17,630 bases of DNA. It comes from Sphingobacteriales bacterium. Its GTDB lineage: Bacteria > Bacteroidota > Bacteroidia > Chitinophagales > JADIYW01. Location of the stretch: assembly GCA_016719635.1 (NCBI GenBank), contig JADJYT010000008.1, forward strand, positions 1 to 17,630, read 5' to 3'. Of this stretch, positions 8,965 to 17,630 are shown piece after piece; position 1 is the first letter of the stretch, and each line of letters begins with the position of its first letter. The translations under genes and the position numbers were made by a program. The notes beneath the pieces are model-generated. The model had not been told where the DNA came from and ran no database searches. It worked only from the letters and a program-made list of their open reading frames with translations.

Positions 8965-9075
8965 ATTTGGTATGTAAAGAACAAATATTAGAGTCCAAAA
9001 GTACGAATTTTGTATTATACTAAAAATTAATTTTTCGAATTCGTAAGTTTGCAGTTCATTTTCACAAAAGCATTC
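8965..9075. promoter_or_regulatory. Divergent promoter region, metH riboswitch transcript / metF
   Basis: This AT-rich spacer must hold promoters for both directions. For metF, TAAGTTTG at 9044-9051 matches the Bacteroidota -7 consensus TAnnTTTG, but no -33 element lies at the usual spacing. For the minus strand, TAATATTTG (8982-8990) is a near match about 18 bases before the riboswitch P1. Both are tentative. There is no Shine-Dalgarno sequence before metF, as is usual in this phylum. Confidence 0.35.
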
Positions 9076-10025
9076 ATGAAGGTAACCGACATTTTGGCGC
9101 AAAATAAGGATAAAACACTCGTTTCATTTGAGATACTGCCTCCGTTGAAAGGAAAAAAGCATCGATTCCATCACCAAGATACTGGACCCTCTGATGGAAT
9201 TCCAGCCTCCCCTTATTGATGTGACTTATCACAGAGAGGAATTTGAGTATAAACAGACGCCAAGCGGTTATTTTGAAAAAATAGCTGTACGAAAACGTCC
9301 GGGAACGGTAGGCATCTGTGCGGCTATCAAATACCGGTACAATGTGGAAGCAGTACCTCATTTTCGTGCGGTGGGTTCAGCAAGGAAGAAACGGAAAACG
9401 CGCTGATAGATTTAGGTTTCTTAGGCATTCAGAATATCCGGCACTTCGGGAGATGCCCGTAAGCTGGAGAAAAATTCGTACCGGAGCCCGACGGGCACGC
9501 CTTTGCGCTGGGTTTGGTGGAACAGATTGCCAATATGAATGCCGGCAGGTATCTGGACAATGACTTAATCAATCCGGTAAAGACAGATTTTTGCATAGGC
9601 GTGGCGGGTTATCCTGAAAAACATTTTGAAGCGGCGAACTACGAACAGGATTTGCTGTACCTCAAACAGAAAATAGACGCCGGTGCTGATTATATCGTTA
9701 CGCAAATGTTTTTGACAATAAGGCTTATTTCAAATTTGTAGAGGATTGCCAGGAAATGGGCATTCATGTTCCCATCTTCCGGGTATCAAACCGATTACCA
9801 AGATGGGTCAGTTGAACAGCATCCCGGCGGCTCTTTATCAATATGCCGGAAGCATTGGTCAAGGAGGCTAAAAAGTGTAAAGAGGATGCGGCGGTCAAAC
9901 AGATTGGAATTGAATGGTGCATTGAGCAGAGCAAAGAGCTGGTCAAATTTGGGGTGCCATGCCTGCATTATTATACGATGGGAGATGTGAAGACTATTTC
10001 TGCAATATGTAAGGAGTTGGTTTAG
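9076..10025 (+). CDS. metF: Methylenetetrahydrofolate reductase (MetF), frame broken
   Basis: This is a flavin enzyme that reduces 5,10-methylene-THF to 5-methyl-THF, the methyl donor for MetH. The start is ATG 9076 (MKVTDILAQNKDKTLVSFEI) and the stop is TAG 10023-10025; about 316 residues is normal for the family. Family blocks recovered across frames are the FEILPP substrate-site segment, PLIDVTYHREE, YNVEAVPHF, RYLDNDLINP, TDFCIGVAGYPEKH, DAGADYIVTQMF, the MGQLNSIPAALYQYMPEAL region and a C-terminal GVPCLHYYTMG. At least five one-base indels break it: an extra A in the A-run near 9159, and others near 9365, 9450, 9708 and 9777. Conserved residues on both sides argue for read errors rather than decay. 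It points away from metH and outside riboswitch control. Confidence 0.92.
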
Positions 10026-10027
10026 TT

Positions 10028-10098
10028 AGATTTGAGAAATTAGAGAGGAGATGTTGAGAATTTCTTGTGTTAATTCTCAGACCCCACATCTCAAATCT
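10028..10098. terminator. Imperfect palindrome after metF
   Basis: Nested inverted repeats lie 3 bp after the metF stop: AGATTTGAGA (10028-10037) with TCTCAAATCT (10089-10098), GAGATG (10048-10053) with CATCTC (10087-10092), and TTGAGAATT (8 paired bases, 10055-10062) with AATTCTCA (10072-10079). These are alternative pairings and cannot all form at once. It may end metF transcription or be a dispersed intergenic repeat; no clean U-tract follows. Confidence 0.5.
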
Positions 10099-10126
10099 CA
10101 AATTCTATCCTTACCTTAAATTCACG

Positions 10127-11173
10127 GTGAATATTCATTTTCAAAAAGGCCGGGGCGCGCAAAGTAACCTGACGAATCGTTTTTCGTCCCTGAATTACGA
10201 TGAAATGGAGTATGTGGAAGAGGAAGGTGCAACCAACGTTTTAACCAAATATTTGGAGTTTTCCAAAAACGATTGTCAATCCGGTAAAGAGCAAGGATGT
10301 TCCGTTGGATTATTCGATGAATCCCTGAGGGTTGTGGAGCATGGCTGCACTTACTGTTATGCCCGGAATACACATCCGTATTGGGGCCAACGCCGGACTC
10401 GATTTTGAGCGCGTTATTCTGGTAAAGAAAAACGCACCGGATTTATTGCGCAAGACGCTTTCCAGAAAATCCTGGAGATCGAGTCCTATTATGCTTTCCG
10501 GTAATACCGATTGCTATCAGCCTGTAGAACGCAAACTGGAAATAACGAGACAATTGTTGCAAATATTGCTGAATCACAAACATCCCGTCGGTATCATCAC
10601 CAAGAACAGCCTTATACAGCGGGATATAGATATAATACAGGAGATGGCGACGCTGCAATTGGTGCATGTCATCATCAGCATTACCACGTTGAATGAAGAG
10701 ATTCCGCATGATGGAGCCGCGGACGGCACTGCCGGAAAGAGATTGGATACCGTGGAGGTTTTTGCCAAAGCCGGAATTCCAGTCATGGTCAATATTGCTC
10801 CGGTCGTTCCGGGTTTGACGGATATTGAATTATGAAAAATTGCAAAAGCAAAAGCAGGGCACTGCGCTGCTCTCGGTATTGGATATAATGTTCTGCGTTT
10901 GCCGGGAGAGGTGGAAAGGTATTTACGGACTGGCTGGAGAAAGCATTTCCCGTTTAAGGAAGAGAAGGTACTGAATCAGACAAAAGCCGTGCACGGCGGA
11001 CAGATCCCAGGATGCTCAATCCGGAAGACGTATGCGCGGAGAAGGCGTTATTGCGCATTCCATTAAACAACAAGTTGAAATGGCTAGAAATAAATTTTTT
11101 AAAGGAAGAACGATTCCGGAGTTAAGATGTGATTTATTTGACCCGAAAGTAAATGGCCAGATTTCTGTTTTAG
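10127..11173 (+). CDS. PA0069-family radical SAM protein (frame broken)
   Basis: This is a radical SAM protein of the PA0069 group, related in layout to spore photoproduct lyase; its substrate is not established. The start is GTG 10127, leading to FQKGRGAQSNLTNRF, typical of the family N-terminus. The 4Fe-4S motif CxxxCxxC is present as C-EHG-C-TY-C, but one extra G splits it near 10337-10342 (TGTGGAG for TGTGAG). Downstream are YARNTHPYW, AGLDFERVI, MLSGNTDCYQPVERKLEITR and GIITKNSLIQRD, then APVVPGLTD. Further breaks lie near 10390, 10712, 10833, about 10905 and beyond. The C-terminal RCDLFDPKVNGQ leads to a TAG at 11171-11173, directly before a hairpin. The span of about 349 residues fits the family. 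Confidence 0.85.
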
Positions 11174-13130
11174 AAAGGCTATTCCAGCCTTTTCCTTTCG
11201 TTGTAACTTAAGTTTATTGGTTAAATGAAAATTTAACGGCGTTGCTTCGATTTCAATATAAGAGGTGTCCAGACCGAAATCCTTATATGGAGGATAACTC
11301 ATATTGGTCAGAATTCATACACATTCATCACCAGCCTGGTTCTGGGTTTCAGGTCATTGTCTTCGGAAAGTTTGGGTTTCACGAATACAAATTTGAAATC
11401 AGCCGGAATATTATTTTCCCTCATCGAAGGATAACGGCTTAATTCATCCACTTCTCCGCTTAGAATCATCTCTTCCACGACCTTATGGAAGAGCCTGTTC
11501 ACCTTATGTTTTACTTTGAATCCAAATTCCAGCCGGACAAAGAAAACCTTTCCGGGTATGATGGTCTTTACATAATAATTCTTGTCATGCTCATTCGGAT
11601 AGTCTAAAAATATCAGCGTGTATGAACCAGTACACATCGGCTCTTTTCGGGTTTCGCTGAAATATGGAATAAATGATATTGGAATCCACCTGTGCCGTTC
11701 TTTTTGACTTTCGTGACATGAATAACAGATTCGTCGCTTCCTTAGGAATGCTTTTGTCTTCTATGATGGCATTAAACATGGGAATAAAATCATCGAGATT
11801 CACCAACTGATTGTACCCATCCCGGATAGAACGGGCACGATGCAGGAAAAACAGCAACATGAAAGAGATGGAAGGATAAAGAAGGTGAACCAGCCACCAT
11901 AAAAAAAACTTACGCATATTGGACAGCAGGAAAATAAATTCTATCGAAAAAAGTTAACCCTAAGACAGCAATTAGGATAAGCGGTTTTCTTTTCTATTCG
12001 GAAAAACAACATCACCAATCCGGTGGTCATAATCATATCGATGGTGATGGTAAGGCCAGACGGCTTCCATATTGCTGGATTCTCTGAATAAAATTATGAT
12101 AATAATGCACCCTGTAAAGAGCAACCAGTTGATAGCCGGAATATAAATCTGTCCTTTGGATTCTGCGGGATAATCTACCCGTAAATTGACCCACAGACCG
12201 TTGTTTAATGGCCTCGCTGACCAGTGTAAAGCACCCGCTGATCAGAGCCTGACTGGCTATGATGGTCGCTATAGTGGCAAGGATGATAAAGTAGGTCAAT
12301 AAATGTTTCGGCACGATGGCATAGAAGGGGCTTCCGATAGTAAGTATCTCTCCTTCGTGTTGCAAACACCAGGCGGATTGTCCGAGATAATTTAAGATTA
12401 GGCAGGATAATACAAATATCCAGCTTGCCTGTATGTTTCTTTTACCGCAATGTCCCAGATCAGCATATAAGGCTTCTGCTCCGTAGTACATAAGAAGACA
12501 GCGCCCAGAATCCAAAATCCCTGGGATAGTTTGTCAACAAGTGTACAGCATAGTATGGATTCCAGACATTTAATATTTCCGGATTTTTCAGTATTTGCAA
12601 GATACCCAATGTGCTAATAGCAGAAAACCACAGAAGCATAATGGGGCCGAATGTTTTGCCGATGGCGCTTGTGCCGAATTGCTGAAAAACAAACAACAAC
12701 AATAAGATCGTCAATACAATAGGAATCGTTGGTAGATGTGGATACAAAATGTCCAAACCTTCTACCGCTGAAGAGATGGAAATGGGGGCGTGATGAAACC
12801 ATCTGCGATCAATGTGGAACAGCCAATCAGTGCTGCAATCAACGGCCACCGGCGGGATGGTGTTTAACCATTCCGTATAACGCGGAAATTATTCCGCCTT
12901 CACCTGATTATCCGCCTTTGGGGCGAGGTGCAATATTTGAACGTTGTAATAATCAGCAATGTCCAGAATATACAGGAAGCGCCACCATACTCAGCTCCTT
13001 ACTGATGGTATTGTTGCTGATAATGGCTTTCATAACATAAAGTGGGGAAGTACCGATATCACCAAAGATGATACCCATGGTAATCAGGATTCCATGAGGG
13101 CTGAGTTTATTTCTTATGTTACCTGATTCG
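11150..13130 (-). CDS. kup: Kup-family potassium uptake transporter (frame broken)
   Basis: This is a KUP/HAK/KT-type potassium symporter in the inner membrane. Read across frames from about 13130, the order is the first membrane segment motif GILITMGIIFGDIGTSPLYV, the ADNQGEGGI loop (one G missing near 12905), LIADGFITPPISISSAVEGL, several hydrophobic helices (LTILLLLFVFQQFGTSAIG, IMLLWFSAISTLGI), GAEALYADLGHCGK, LIATIASQALISG-like and SGCFTLVSEAIKQ. The hydrophilic C-terminal part follows (VFFVRLEFGFKVKHKVNRLF, KDFGLDTSYIEIE). Breaks occur near 12835, 12500, 12190, 12060, 11930, 11620 and 11300. The total of about 660 residues fits the family. Neither the exact start nor the stop is certain: no in-frame ATG is visible at the usual place, and the frame reaching 11099 overlaps the radical SAM gene. 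It is last in the PiT-DUF47-Kup cluster. Confidence 0.88.
11174..11192. terminator. Hairpin terminator between convergent genes
   Basis: AAAGGCT (11174-11180), loop ATTCC, and AGCCTTT (11186-11192) form a 7-bp hairpin that starts right after the radical SAM gene's stop and is followed by a pyrimidine-rich stretch. The stem is symmetric, so it could also serve kup arriving on the minus strand. Confidence 0.6.
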
Positions 13131-13192
13131 TCAAGATTCTGCAGGTATAAATTAGGTTGAGCGATTCTAATATAACAAAAGGACCGGAATAT

Positions 13193-13813
13193 CTAAGACA
13201 ACTCCATGACTACCATACCAAATACATTAGCGGCGACCTCCGCCCTGTCAGACATATTGGAAATATGGCGATAAACTTCACGTTTAAAAAAAGATGTCCC
13301 AACGTATTGGGGTCTATCAGAATATTAAACAGATCTCTTACCGCTTTCCGCTATAAATGCTCCACTTCCTTTTCCAGCGTCTTACCACAAAGGTGTGTTC
13401 ACCCGCTCCTGGGAGTTCTTGCTCAATCGTTCCATGGCGGCCAACAGTTCTTCCGTTTCTCTGCGCACTAGCGTTTATCTTGCGGATGTACTCATCCGGC
13501 ACCACTTTAAGATGTTGCATCTCTTCTGACCGTAGTCGGCAGGTAGTCTACCATTCCTGCCAGCGCATTGGAGATGTTATAAATATCTTCCCGGTCAATC
13601 GAGGTGATAAACGTATTGTGCGGGTCATCAATCAGCACTCTGCGTATCTCTTCAATCTCTCGATAATATTTTTAATGTGTTCTATCTTGGAGGCATTGTC
13701 ATCATCTAAGGAGTGTTCTAAAAAACAATGGTGGAATGTGTTTTCTTTGACTGTTCAATCAGCTGCAGGATAAACTTGTCATCTTTTTCACCTTTTGTAC
13801 CAAAAAGTCCCAT
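13193..13813 (-). CDS. DUF47 (PhoU-like) partner of PiT transporter, frame broken
   Basis: This is a DUF47-family protein, a cytoplasmic helical PhoU-like partner commonly encoded beside PiT phosphate transporters. It runs from ATG 13813 (MGLFGTKGEKDDKFILQLIE) to TAG 13193-13195, about 207 residues, normal for the family. Recovered blocks are DDDNASKIEHIKNIIERL, DPHNTFITSIDREDIYNISN, ALAGMVDYL, VVPDEYIRKINASAQRNG, DLFNILIDPNTLGHLFL and VYRHISNMSDRAEVAANVF. The DRED and SDRAE segments are typical of the family. Indels break it near 13728 (a T-run one base short, giving a false stop), 13660, 13535, 13470, 13395, 13350 and 13280. It starts inside or directly at the 3' end of the PiT gene, which suggests coupled translation. 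Confidence 0.88.
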
Positions 13814-14800
13814 CGTTAAACTTTAGAAATAAAGTGAACAATAAAATATAAGACGCGGAAAGCAGAGCTGTAATCGGCACGGTCAGCACCCAGGCTAAAA
13901 GAATATCTTTTAATACCGTCCATCGGACTTTGGAAACCCTGTCACCGGCACCGGCGCCCATGATGGACATACTCACTACCTGTGGTGCTGACCGGTCCGC
14001 CTAAAGAGGAAGTCAGGATATCTAGTGCGGAGGGAAAGCTGCGACGTAAAACTGTGAATCGGACGAATCCGGTAATTTTCCCCTAAGGTGTGAATAATAC
14101 GCCAGCCGCCCAAGGCAGTACTGCCAGACCAATGGGCACGGCGCTAATCAATATTACCCACCAGTGTACTACCTAAGTCTTCCTGGAATCCCAATACAAC
14201 CAATCCCATCGTGATGACACCCATTGTCTTTGTGCATCGTTGGTGCCGTGGCTCAGCGCCAAGGCGATTGCGGTGGGAATCGTGCATACTACAATGCCGT
14301 ATCCGCTTTCGGAGGCATCTTTAATATCTTCCGGGTGATGAGCACAATCAGCCATCCTGCTGTAAAGCCGATAACGGGAGAAATGAGTAACGCGATAATT
14401 GTTTTCCAAACCCAGCCATCTTTTGCCGCGGATGGACCCGAACCGCTATCACCGCCCCGATAATACCGCCTATCAGTCCGTGCGAAGAACTTGCCGGAAT
14501 ACCAAAATACCAGGTGGCCAGATTCCAGACGCTCGCACTGAGCAGCGCTGTCTCGTGACGACGGTTACTCGTTATATGTTTGAAACCGCCACTTCATCTC
14601 CGACCGTATGTGCTGCGCCACCCCGAACAGGAAAGGACCTACTCAGATTTTGCCATGGCGCCAGCATCAGCGCCGCCTTGCCGGACAGGCACGCAAGAGA
14701 TCATCGTGGCAACGACATTGGCACTGTCATGAAATCCATTCGGAAATCAAAAAGTAGAGGTGAAGTATAACGATTAATGAGCAGGAAAACTAGGGGTCAT
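13800..14800 (-). CDS. PiT-family inorganic phosphate transporter (frame broken)
   Basis: This is a PiT-type inner-membrane phosphate permease. ATG 14800 leads to a hydrophobic N-terminus and the family signature FHDSANVVATMIS. The second half repeats the signature as ALSHGTNDAQKTMGV, as expected for PiT's inverted repeat. Other blocks are SVWNLATWYFGIPASSSHGL, LISPVIGFTAGWLIVLI, TRKILKMPPKAD and the C-terminal SMSIMGAGAGDRVSKVRW, followed by a final helix. At least eight frame breaks lie between 14770 and 13970. The last frame can run to a TGA at 13788, overlapping DUF47 by 26 bp, or stop just before it if one more base is wrong, so the end is approximate. It is the first gene of a PiT-DUF47-Kup cluster on the minus strand. 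Confidence 0.9.
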
Positions 14801-15080
14801 GAAAATTTATCTCTTATAAAAATAATATGAAAAATTAGATGAAAACAGAATGTGATTTTTAGCAGTATCAGATTGGAATATAAATTTACAATAAACAGGA
14901 AGAACCGCATTTTTATTACTTTTGGCCCTTGAAATCGAATCAAAGTGTATTTGTAACGCGCTATCAGGTTGTGGGAAATAGGCATACAGGAGATAAAGGC
15001 GGCCCGTTTGGGTGTGTAATTATCAAAAGATGGAAAGATTATCGGAGAAGGGTGTAATCGGTTAACATCACCAAGCCCTG
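14801..15080. other. Intergenic region upstream of PiT
   Basis: This AT-rich stretch lies ahead of the PiT cluster, and the cluster's promoter should be here. A minus-strand open frame covers it (to 15120), but its composition looks non-coding and I do not accept it. No clear repeats or RNA gene are seen. Confidence 0.4.
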
Positions 15081-15179
15081 ACGGAGCATGCTGAAGTGGG
15101 GCAATACGGAATGCCTGCAAAAACCTGGATAATTTCCAGCTTGACGGATGCGAAGTATAACCGTATTGTGAGCCCTGTG

Positions 15180-16173
15180 TCCGATGTGCCTGGAGTTATC
15201 TGTTGGAGCTTGATAATAAAATATATTATGCCAACACCCAGGAAGATGACAGGTATCGGATTTGATGGATTCTTTATTTACGATGAAATATCGCTGGACT
15301 TAACCCATCAGAAAATTTATGCTGCTGGCTGGCAGAGGAAACTGTGAAAACGTTTAACTGGAGGAATAAAACGGATAAGACCGAATACGAGAAAACAAGA
15401 CGGGTTTATGAAAGAAAAACATATTCTGGCGTATTATTCCGAAAATAGCGTTGGCGACTCGGTGATAACGGTGTGTAAGCGGAACTGACGATAAAAGAGG
15501 ACGGAGGATAAATTCAATTCTTCCACGCCCCAGAAAATCCTTAGCTGCGACAGGCTGCGCCCAGCAAGCATGGGGTGCGCCCGTCTCTTTGGAAGATTAA
15601 AGGAATCTCATTTGAGCAACGTGTCGCGGACTACCCGAAAATACCGGATATCATGCTACTAATATTTTGGCTGCCATCGGATTGACCGCTAAAGCGAGCT
15701 TTCTACACCCATACATAAATCAGCAATACCTACCGTATCGAAAAGTTTGAGGGTGCGGGATATACGGATGTTTGCCGGAACGGGAATACCGCAAACAAGC
15801 CCGCCGCCATGTTGGCAGGTACAGTTGATCGTTAATCCACGCTACCGGATGGCGCCTAACATCCCATCCCGAACGAGGTATATATACTCCTCAAATATGG
15901 CGGTAATGGATCGGTAAAGACACGAAAATATCGTGCGTTTTTGTCGCTCCAGCAGCTATTGCCCCGAATGGTGAAGATAAAAGTACCGGCTAAGTCAATG
16001 GGACAAATCAGCAAGCATAAGCCAAAGATGGTGAAGGCTCATTTTCAAAAAAAAATACTAACAATTGGGTGCCAGATGGCAAAATTCATAGTGTGGAAGC
16101 AAAAAACTTACCCAAAGCAAATAAGGAATTAAAAGATATTACGCATGGTTGGAAACAGGATAAAACGGGATAA
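15180..16173 (+). CDS. Broken hypothetical coding region, plus strand
   Basis: I do not recognise this gene. Protein-like stretches follow each other on the plus strand in different frames: YLLELDNKIYYANTQEDD (from 15197), GFFIYDEISLDLTHQK, EETVKTFNWRNKTDKTEYEK, KEKHILAYYSENSVGDSVIT (from 15410), ISFEQRVADYPKIPDI (about 15605-15650), FVAPAAIAPNGEDKSTG, GEGSFSKKNTNNWVPDGK and EAKNLPKANKELKDITHG, ending at TAA 16171-16173. The residue mix (charged, Asn/Lys-rich, little hydrophobic content) and the order suggest one soluble protein of about 330 residues broken by a dozen or more indels. Part of 15500-15900 gives no good reading. Strand and 3' end are fairly likely; start and function are unknown. 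Confidence 0.45.
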
Positions 16174-16254
16174 TGGATGGTAAAATAAACAACCACATAC
16201 ATAGAATTTCCTCAATTGCAAAACCCAGTAAATTTGAGTTGAAAAACAGAATGA

Positions 16255-16404
16255 ATGAAAAAATTAAATGATATCAGTTGTACAGCGAATATCAACTGGC
16301 TTTGTCCTTTAACGGACTTTGGATTTCCATATCAGGAAAAAGGCAATTTCCATCATAGTCTCAAATGTAATCTAAACGGTAAAATATCCAGTTCAAAATA
16401 TTAA
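16255..16404 (+). CDS. Small hypothetical ORF, 49 aa
   Basis: This short frame begins ATG 16255 (MKKLNDISCTANINWLCPLT) and ends TAA 16402-16404. It may continue past the stop in another frame (SRFDMIVCHQYWNG), which would fit the indel pattern nearby. The minus strand over the same bases also gives a protein-like stretch (ISVDINDAIPILVANDHI), so the true coding strand is uncertain. Confidence 0.25.
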   Translation: MKKLNDISCTANINWLCPLTDFGFPYQEKGNFHHSLKCNLNGKISSSKY

Positions 16405-16809
16405 AAGTCGGTTTGATATGATCGTTTGCCACCAATATTGGAATGGCATCATTGATATCAACGGATATTACTGCCATAACTTTTAGACAGATTACATTAT
16501 ATTAAGTATGTGCTTTGAGGTAGTTGTTCATATACTGGCTAACATCTGAATGAACAGTTTGTTGCTTGATGTAGATTTATTTCGAACCCGAGGAATACTT
16601 TTTATCTTTAAAGTACGGCAGCGGTCTTCCCGTCTTTGAGTTACTACGCAACAATCTCGGCATTTTGTAGATTCGAAAAATACAAATCTTCAAACGACAT
16701 ATTTGTACAATACCATTTCGATTGCTGTAGCAATGACCAATTACTGAAAAGCGGAAATCTGGGTCTGTTTTAAATCCGCCGAAATAGGTGTTGCGAATGT
16801 GTACTCAAC
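16405..16809. other. Unresolved region, possible minus-strand coding fragments
   Basis: There is no convincing gene on either strand. On the minus strand a possible start at 16663 gives MPRLLRSNSKTGRPLPYFKD, followed in a shifted frame by QQTVHSDVSQYMNNYLKAHT. These could be remnants of one small hypothetical protein broken by indels. Confidence 0.25.
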
Positions 16810-17615
16810 CTATTTGCTTTCCATGGTGTTAAATTCTATCCAGACAGTATCATCATCTATCTCCAGACTAGAAGTATCCTTATCACATTTGCACCAAATA
16901 CCATTTTTGTCCAAAATGGATAAAGGAAGCATCCCCAACTATTTTCTGGTTTGAGGTGCCTGCATTTATGCGTTTCTTGCTGATTACTTTTATAAAAGTA
17001 TAAACAGGTTCCGTTTGAATCACCAGAGGGTTTTCTATATAGAGTTTACCCACCTGCCTTGGTTTGTCCTTTATCTTCGTATTCAAATCCTTGATGTCCT
17101 GATAAAACGGTTCAAATTCTTTCCCCCCTTTTTCCAGGATAAGCAGACTTTGACTTTCCGGAATTCCGGAACGACAGGGTGCCTTATCTTCATTGACCAC
17201 CAGTGTCATTGGCCACCCCGGTACGGCATTGGAAACCAACGGCGCATGCGACAGGACCGGATGCCGGCACTCCAGCAGAATGGCTTTTTAGAGACCACTT
17301 TTACCAGTTTATAATTAAAAATGGTGGACGCATCTGCCCGGAACAGGCGGTGCCTTTGGTACCAGTGTTACCCATATCGTGTACAGAATCCTTCCATATA
17401 TTAAAACCTATGATGGTGTCGTAAAAGAATTATGAAAAATCTTTATCACCTTGTTTTTCCGCAGCAAACACCCCATGGTTTGTTGCACCTTCACAGATAG
17501 CACGCTGTCCGTCTACTTTCCTTCTTCTGTATTTGGCGGGTTTTTTGCTGGTGCAGCCATTGCTGTAATGGATAAAATCTTGACCCAGCATGAGCAATAA
17601 GGAATACGATTTCAT
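16810..17615 (-). CDS. Broken hypothetical protein, minus strand
   Basis: I do not recognise this protein. It reads on the minus strand from a possible ATG at 17615 to TAG 16810-16812, about 268 residues if whole. Readable pieces in order are KVDGQRAICEGATNHGVFAA (about 17510), a stretch with MGNTGTKGTACSGQMRP (about 17370), a 118-residue open frame (16883-17239) containing PFYQDIKDLNTKIKDKPRQV, VGKLYIENPLVIQTEPVYTF and ISKKRINAGTSNQ, then, after a frame change near 16900, WCKCDKDTSSLEIDDDTVWI and FNTMESK. Several cysteines occur in short-spaced pairs (CKC). It looks soluble or exported rather than membrane-bound. The N-terminus is the least certain part. Confidence 0.45.
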
Positions 17616-17630
17616 CTGTTTAATTTTATT

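Noticed and set aside
8821..8966. Cobalamin riboswitch for a B12-dependent enzyme
   Set aside because: The conserved core and stems match the S-box; no B12-box-like sequence was seen.
13357..13773. 138-aa plus-strand frame
   Set aside because: The minus strand over the same bases gives clear DUF47 family blocks.
9076..14800. Calling metF, the radical SAM gene, kup, DUF47 and PiT pseudogenes
   Set aside because: The breaks are one-base indels between well-conserved stretches in five unrelated neighbouring genes, which is better explained by sequence error; no accumulation of missense change is evident.
14797..15120. 107-aa minus-strand frame upstream of PiT
   Set aside because: It has AT-driven composition, no recognisable domain, and covers the likely promoter region.
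1..17630. tRNA or rRNA genes
   Set aside because: No cloverleaf or conserved rRNA blocks were recognised on either strand by eye.

Overview
The window looks like chromosomal DNA of a Bacteroidota bacterium, probably Chitinophagales/Sphingobacteriales-like. Supporting signs are a type A type-IX-secretion C-terminal sorting domain on a repeat-rich surface protein, a methionine synthase split into two genes, a Bacteroidota-style S-box (SAM-I) leader, and starts without Shine-Dalgarno sequences.

Layout. (1) 45-3485 (-): a large secreted Kelch/Ig-like repeat protein with four tandem 207-bp repeats. Its start overlaps by 4 bp (ATGA) the stop of an unrecognised 222-residue protein (3482-4150, -). 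A small XRE-type regulator (4409-4762, +) diverges from that pair. (2) 4941-8964 (-): a methionine module made of a SAM-I riboswitch, metH part 1 (homocysteine methyltransferase domain), a 140-bp inverted pair of palindromic elements, and metH part 2 (folate, B12 and activation domains). Part 2 carries an in-frame copy of the same element. (3) metF (9076-10025, +) diverges from the riboswitch. After a palindrome comes a PA0069-type radical SAM gene (10127-11173, +), ending at a hairpin terminator. (4) 11.1-14.8 kb (-): an ion-uptake cluster in the order PiT phosphate transporter, DUF47 partner, Kup potassium transporter. (5) 14.8-17.6 kb: a poorly readable region with broken hypothetical coding on both strands.

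How they work together. MetF makes 5-methyl-THF, and the two MetH parts use it with B12 to methylate homocysteine. The riboswitch should reduce MetH expression when SAM is plentiful. The PiT-DUF47-Kup cluster imports phosphate and potassium.

Sequence quality. From about 3.4 to 7.0 kb the reading frames are intact. From 7.0 kb rightwards, and in the repeat region at the left, almost every gene is broken by one-base insertions or deletions, often in homopolymers, while the residues on both sides stay well conserved. I read these mainly as sequencing or assembly errors rather than gene decay, so broken genes are given as whole spans with the breaks noted.
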